Assembly (NCBI GenBank): GCA_964592475.1
Contig: CAZQEZ010000052.1
Coordinates: forward strand, 1 to 29,592
Reading direction: 5' to 3'
Length of the DNA: 29,592 nt
Source of the DNA: CAZQEZ01 sp964592475
GTDB taxonomy: Bacteria > Bacteroidota > Bacteroidia > Cytophagales > Cyclobacteriaceae
Under the pieces are notes generated by a model. That model saw only the letters and a list, made by a program, of their open reading frames with translations, was not told where the DNA came from and did not search any database. Numbering within the stretch: the first letter of the stretch is position 1; each line of letters begins with the position of its first letter. The position numbers were made by a program, and so were the translations under genes. Of this stretch, positions 25,813 to 29,592 are shown one piece after another.

Positions 25813-27738
25813 TTGAGTATAAAGTTTAACATTCATCTAATCTTACTTTTTTGTTCGCAAATATACAATGAGTATATGTTAACATATAAATACTTTTGGG
25901 ATAAATTATATTATAGTATGAAGAAAAAACCCTTATTTTTTTCTTTTTTTCCCATATGCCTATTAGTTAAATTAAATACAGGTACTTGTTTCGTATTACT
26001 TGCCTATAAAGTTCCCTGGTACTTTAGTGCCTATGCCATTGCTCTGTACGGTATAATTTTAACAACTTTTATATTTATTTATAAGCAGTTTCTTATTAAT
26101 AGAGAAAAACGTAGGGCACGCTATCATATCAAAGAATTAGAAGCTCAGCGTTGGCAAGAAATCGATGCTTTGAAATCATCATTTTTTGCTAACATTTCCC
26201 ATGAGTTAAGAACTCCACTAACTTTAATTATGGCTCCACTGCAGGAAATGATGAATAAGCAATTGCCCAAAAAAGATGCTTTGATGATGAAAATGATGTA
26301 TTGGAATTCTAATCGTCTGCTATTTATGATCAACGAAATTTTAGACCTGAGTAAGCTAGATGCAGGTAAAATGAATTTGAAAATAAGCAAAATTAAAATA
26401 GCAGAATTATCTGAGCCTATTTTACAGTCATTTCAGGTTGTAACCAATTCATCTAATAAAATTTTTCATTATGAAATGAATGATCCGGATGAATTTATCT
26501 ATTGTGATGTAGATAAAATAGAAAAAGTGATCAGTAATTTACTATCCAACTCGTTTAAATATACCTATGAAAAAGGCATGATATCATTCAGATGCAGAAA
26601 AATTACTCATTTGCCTGAAGGTATAGACATGCCAATTTCGGATGAATACTTTGAGTTGGCTGTATTTGATAATGGTAAAGGAATACCCAATGAAATCCAA
26701 CCCAGAATCTTCGAGCGATTTTTTACGCATCACCAGGACTTTGAGTCAAGTACGGGCATAGGTTTGTCGCTCACCAAAGAGTTTATAAACATGCATCACG
26801 GTTGTATAAAAGTTGAAAGTGAACCAGGTGTGTTTACTGCTTTTTATGTGTATCTGCCAAAAAAAATACATAGCCTTGATGACCATGAGGTTGTTCCGGT
26901 GCAAACATTGCAAAGAAAAGCAGATTTTAGTTACATTGAGTTGGATGATTTGGTTTCTCTAGCAAATTTTGAAAATTCTGATGAAGAGGATTCTGTTATT
27001 CTCATTATTGAAGATAACAAAAAACTAAGGTACCTGCTGACTGATATGCTTAACCATCGCTTTAAAGTAATTACTGCTAGCAATGGTGAACAAGGCCTGG
27101 AAATGGCAAGAAAAGAATTACCTGATGTAATTATCAGTGATGTCATGATGCCAGGATTAAGCGGATTTCAATTATGTAAAGAAATAAAAAAAGATCTGTT
27201 TACCAGTCATATTCCCATAATTCTACTTACGGCAAAAGCTGCCACCGAAGATAAATTTAAAGGCTTGAGCTCCGGTGCGGATGATTATATTGTTAAGCCT
27301 TTTCACAACCAGGAAATACTGCTTAAAGTACAGAACATGATAAATAATCGTAACCTACTTAGAAAGCATTATAATAACTATATTTTGGGGAAGGAAAAGC
27401 ATACCATCAACCCTTTAGGAAACAATAAATTTTTGGATACTATACGCCAGGTGTTAGAAGATAATTATGCTGACAGTTCTTTTAATGTAGACGCTTTCGC
27501 GCAAATAATATGCATGAGTCGTGTACAACTGCACCGCAAAATAAAGGCACTAACTAATCAGTCAACATCAAATTTTATAAGAAACTACAGGTTGGAAAAA
27601 TCCAAGCTATTAATAGCTAATAAAGACCTTTCTATCTCCCAGGTGGCTTACCAAGTTGGATTTTCAAACCCTTCATATTTTACCGAATCCTTTAAAAAAT
27701 ATTTTGGAGAATTACCTTCCTGCTATAATAAAAAATGA
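25813..27738 (+). CDS. Hybrid histidine kinase/response regulator/AraC protein without periplasmic sensor
   Basis: One chain carries a whole two-component pathway. From the front: a short N-terminal part with a membrane segment (about 69-92); HisKA with His130 in ISHELRTPLT; the ATPase domain with NLLSNSFKY (242-250), DNGKG (286-290) and STGIGLSL (313-320); a receiver with Glu400/Asp401, phospho-acceptor Asp443 (ISDVMMPG), Thr473 and Lys495; and a C-terminal AraC DNA-binding domain (about 545-638). This is the Bacteroidota hybrid two-component layout, but the large sensor of Reg_prop repeats and Y_Y_Y domain is missing. Residues 66-80 (KVPWYFSAYAIALYG) resemble the junction after a Y_Y_Y domain. 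The long frame opens with TTG at 25813 right after a stop; ATGs at 25876 and 25918 (MKKKPLFF) are at least as likely. Confidence 0.88.
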   Translation: MSIKFNIHLILLFCSQIYNEYMLTYKYFWDKLYYSMKKKPLFFSFFPICLLVKLNTGTCFVLLAYKVPWYFSAYAIALYGIILTTFIFIYKQFLINREKRRARYHIKELEAQRWQEIDALKSSFFANISHELRTPLTLIMAPLQEMMNKQLPKKDALMMKMMYWNSNRLLFMINEILDLSKLDAGKMNLKISKIKIAELSEPILQSFQVVTNSSNKIFHYEMNDPDEFIYCDVDKIEKVISNLLSNSFKYTYEKGMISFRCRKITHLPEGIDMPISDEYFELAVFDNGKGIPNEIQPRIFERFFTHHQDFESSTGIGLSLTKEFINMHHGCIKVESEPGVFTAFYVYLPKKIHSLDDHEVVPVQTLQRKADFSYIELDDLVSLANFENSDEEDSVILIIEDNKKLRYLLTDMLNHRFKVITASNGEQGLEMARKELPDVIISDVMMPGLSGFQLCKEIKKDLFTSHIPIILLTAKAATEDKFKGLSSGADDYIVKPFHNQEILLKVQNMINNRNLLRKHYNNYILGKEKHTINPLGNNKFLDTIRQVLEDNYADSSFNVDAFAQIICMSRVQLHRKIKALTNQSTSNFIRNYRLEKSKLLIANKDLSISQVAYQVGFSNPSYFTESFKKYFGELPSCYNKK

Positions 27739-27844
27739 TTTTCTTTTAAAAATGTTACCTCTCTTATACAAAAAGAAACATGAGTGATATTGTTTTATTT
27801 TGATGTGGCTTAATTTTGTCCCTTTCACCTTAATCAAATTTAGT

Positions 27845-28279
27845 ATGAACCATAAAGTTAATTATTATAGCTTCTTGTCTGATAGTCTTAACAGAAGAAT
27901 AAACGAAATACAATCCGAATTCGTGATGGAATTATTACTCGTTTTAGATATAAATTATCACAATCCTAAATTTACTGTTTCAGAATTATCCTACATTTTA
28001 GGTACTAATAGAATAAATCTTTTCCGGAGACTTAAAGAAGCATTGGATATAAATGCGAGTACATTGATTAGGGTTTATCGTTTGCATAAGGCTCGGGATT
28101 TGATTTTGAAAGGTCAGTATAATTTAAATCAAATATCAGTTAAAAGCGGGTTTGCCAATGCCTCTTATTTTACTCAATGTTTTAAAGAGTATTTTGGCAC
28201 ATTACCCTCCAAATATCAAAAATATCATGAAAGTAAAATACCGGCAAATGAATTGTTTTCAAGTAGTATAAATTTATAA
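27845..28279 (+). CDS. Stand-alone AraC-type DNA-binding protein
   Basis: About 144 residues from the ATG at 27845 (MNHKVNYYSF), which I prefer to the TTG at 27800 because nothing useful is encoded before it. Almost all of it is one AraC/XylS helix-turn-helix pair: FTVSELSYILGTNRINLFRRLKEAL for the first and YNLNQISVKSGFANASYFTQCFKEYFGTLPSKYQ for the second. There is no ligand-binding or receiver domain. Its domain aligns along its whole length with the C-terminal domain of the hybrid regulator 107 bases upstream (shared R-L-EKSK/HKAR, GF-N-SYFT-FK-YFG-LPS), though the two are clearly diverged. It may be a second regulator of the same targets or a remnant of a duplicated regulator. Confidence 0.82.
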   Translation: MNHKVNYYSFLSDSLNRRINEIQSEFVMELLLVLDINYHNPKFTVSELSYILGTNRINLFRRLKEALDINASTLIRVYRLHKARDLILKGQYNLNQISVKSGFANASYFTQCFKEYFGTLPSKYQKYHESKIPANELFSSSINL

Positions 28280-28403
28280 AAATAAATTGATCCGAATTGA
28301 GACCGTATTTCGATTATGTATATGTAAGGTAGTTTTATTTAGTGCTGTATATCTTTTAATTTTTAAATATATTTAATTAACCTTAGTAAACTTAATAAGT
28401 ATT

Positions 28404-29378
28404 ATGAGAAAAATTGTATTATTATTCGTGATGGCTTTAGTGCCTATGTTTGTATCAGCAGAATTGCTGAATGACAATGAAAAGTTTTACTTGAAGTTGA
28501 GCTCCAATCAGATAGAAACGGCGCCCAATCAAAAAGTAATTGTTAACGGAAATGCATTTTCTAAAAAAGGATTGAACTGCATTTACCTGTATGAAGACGG
28601 CAAATTTAAAGATTTTTGGAAAAGAAAATCTTTACAATTTGTGGAAAAACATGATTTTGAATATTCATTTGTTGCTCCAAATACAAAGGTTGAGAAAACA
28701 ATGAAAATCAAATTTGAAATGGTGGATGATGAAAGCAACAAATCGGTACAGGAGCTTATTGTAAAGGTAATGCCTAAAGAGGTATCCAAGCCAGTAGTGG
28801 TAAAAGAAGAGCCAAAAACTGAACCAAAACCTGCACCCGTGGAAGAGAAAAAAGAGTATGTGAGACCTCTTGAAATCCTTAAGAGTCAGATGGTGAAAGT
28901 AGTCCTTGAAAATGGTGAAGGTAAATCATTTTACTCTGCTGCCGACAAGCGTCTTTACTCGATCAATGAATTGAAACTGCAAAAGGAAAAATTAAAGGAT
29001 TTATTGTTTGGCTACTATTTTGGTGAAACCAATCAAGCTACTTTAGCTAGTATCGATGAATTTCCAAGGGAGGTTTACGATATAGATGCAGCGTTTTCTG
29101 AAAAAGTAAGTTCCAGAAAAGTAAAATTTATGGAGACAGATATTACTTACAACGAATTTATGGAGATAGATAAAAATGACAGTGACAAAATAGCAGAGAT
29201 TGTAAGTACCAGAGCTGTTGCCAAAGGCGGTAAAATGATAAAATTACGTAAAGGTCAAATTGTTGCTTTTGCAGAAGAAAATGGCTTGCAGGGTTTGATT
29301 TTTATACAAAACCTGGAACCAACCTACAATGCCAATGGAGCGCTAGAGATGGACATGGTAGTGGGCGATTACTATTAA
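28404..29378 (+). CDS. Exported protein of unknown family with Ig-like front
   Basis: A 324-residue exported protein: signal peptide ending after VSA (about 19). Residues 25-125 look like a small beta-sandwich (FYLKLSSNQIETAPNQKVIVNG, FEYSFVAPNTKVEKTMKIKF), followed by a charged Lys/Glu/Pro linker (about 125-152, EPKTEPKPAPVEEKK) and a C-terminal domain (153-324) with many strands and RKGQIVAFAEENGLQGLIFI. I do not recognise the C-terminal domain. It follows the AraC-type gene after 124 bases and ends at a strong terminator, so it may be a target of the regulators upstream, which is only inference from position. Confidence 0.72.
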   Translation: MRKIVLLFVMALVPMFVSAELLNDNEKFYLKLSSNQIETAPNQKVIVNGNAFSKKGLNCIYLYEDGKFKDFWKRKSLQFVEKHDFEYSFVAPNTKVEKTMKIKFEMVDDESNKSVQELIVKVMPKEVSKPVVVKEEPKTEPKPAPVEEKKEYVRPLEILKSQMVKVVLENGEGKSFYSAADKRLYSINELKLQKEKLKDLLFGYYFGETNQATLASIDEFPREVYDIDAAFSEKVSSRKVKFMETDITYNEFMEIDKNDSDKIAEIVSTRAVAKGGKMIKLRKGQIVAFAEENGLQGLIFIQNLEPTYNANGALEMDMVVGDYY

Positions 29379-29421
29379 AATCAATAGAATAACAACCTTA
29401 AACATACTGGAATAAATAAAG

Positions 29422-29447
29422 TGCCTGGAATATACCAGGCATTTTTT
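29422..29447 (+). terminator. Terminator after the exported protein gene
   Basis: TGCCTGG (29422-29428) with CCAGGCA (29435-29441), loop AATATA, then a T-run. Confidence 0.88.
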
Positions 29448-29460
29448 ATTTATAAATGCT

Positions 29461-29507
29461 CGTCCGGGTTTGCAACCCGGATGCATAAATTATAGCATTT
29501 GCAATGC
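29461..29507. repeat. REP-like element of two hairpins with TGC loops
   Basis: Hairpin 1: TCCGGGTT-TGC-AACCCGGA (29463-29481), extended by G-T and C-G pairs. Hairpin 2: GCATT-TGC-AATGC (29495-29507). The two share the same three-base loop TGC and sit 13 bases apart. This paired-palindrome form is that of REP sequences, which in Bacteroidota often sit beside IS200-like (RAYT) transposase genes. No transposase gene lies inside the window. Confidence 0.6.
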
Positions 29508-29592
29508 AGTAATGTGGCAACGTCATCTGCCAAAAGTCGGACACGTTCTCTATTTATTTTTTGGCAAACCAACAATAACCCATTGTTAATGA

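Noticed and set aside
29458..29592. Minus-strand open frame reading through the REP-like hairpins
   Set aside because: Its residues only translate the repeat; no start or domain supports a gene.
1..29592. CRISPR arrays, tRNA or rRNA genes, prophage
   Set aside because: Looked for by eye on both strands; no regular repeat-spacer array, tRNA-like cloverleaf ends or phage structural genes were seen.

Overview
The window looks like a chromosomal piece of a gliding or gliding-derived Bacteroidota bacterium, most likely order Cytophagales. The basis is low G+C, very short Shine-Dalgarno-poor leaders, Bacteroidota-type promoters (TAnnTTTG), a type IX secretion C-terminal sorting domain of the gliding-motility (CHU_C) kind, a three-gene sdhCAB operon with a single b558-type cytochrome subunit, hybrid two-component/AraC regulators and many short lipoproteins. 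It is mostly ordinary core and accessory genome: no prophage, rRNA, tRNA, CRISPR or intact transposase gene was seen.

Layout. 1-5100: a small cysteine-rich GDCCVxC protein (-), a GH88 lipoprotein hydrolase (+), then the sdhCAB succinate dehydrogenase operon (-), with a two-way terminator between GH88 and sdhB. 5101-10223: a 391-base spacer carrying the sdh promoter, a 941-residue secreted CHU_C protein (TTG start), fabD, and a convergent DUF1206 membrane protein. 10408-15018: a 1009-residue protein joining a zinc-peptidase-like domain, a TolB-like propeller and a probable outer-membrane barrel; a DUF1080 lipoprotein; a 352-base spacer with a decayed inverted repeat; and an Ohr/OsmC peroxidase. 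15108-20643: an rlmL-like RNA methyltransferase and a small membrane protein (-), a TPR protein, an M14 metallopeptidase lipoprotein and an unassigned lipoprotein (+).

20689-24790: a DUF72 protein (-), a DUF2892 membrane protein (+) whose upstream DNA has a clear Crp/Fnr-type palindrome placed just before a -33/-7 promoter, then a tight four-gene operon (-): acyl-CoA thioesterase, unassigned protein, NlpC/P60 peptidase, glycerate kinase. 25049-29592: a regulatory block of an ECF sigma factor (-), a hybrid kinase/response regulator/AraC protein that seems to be a hybrid two-component system lacking its large periplasmic sensor, a free-standing AraC DNA-binding protein, a secreted protein of unknown family, and finally a REP-like repeat of two hairpins with the same TGC loop.

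The items most worth a second look are the sensor-less hybrid regulator with its small AraC companion and divergent ECF sigma factor, the Crp/Fnr-type site before DUF2892, the peptidase-propeller-barrel protein, the REP-like end element, and the unassigned protein in the thioesterase operon. No complete new system could be demonstrated from sequence alone.
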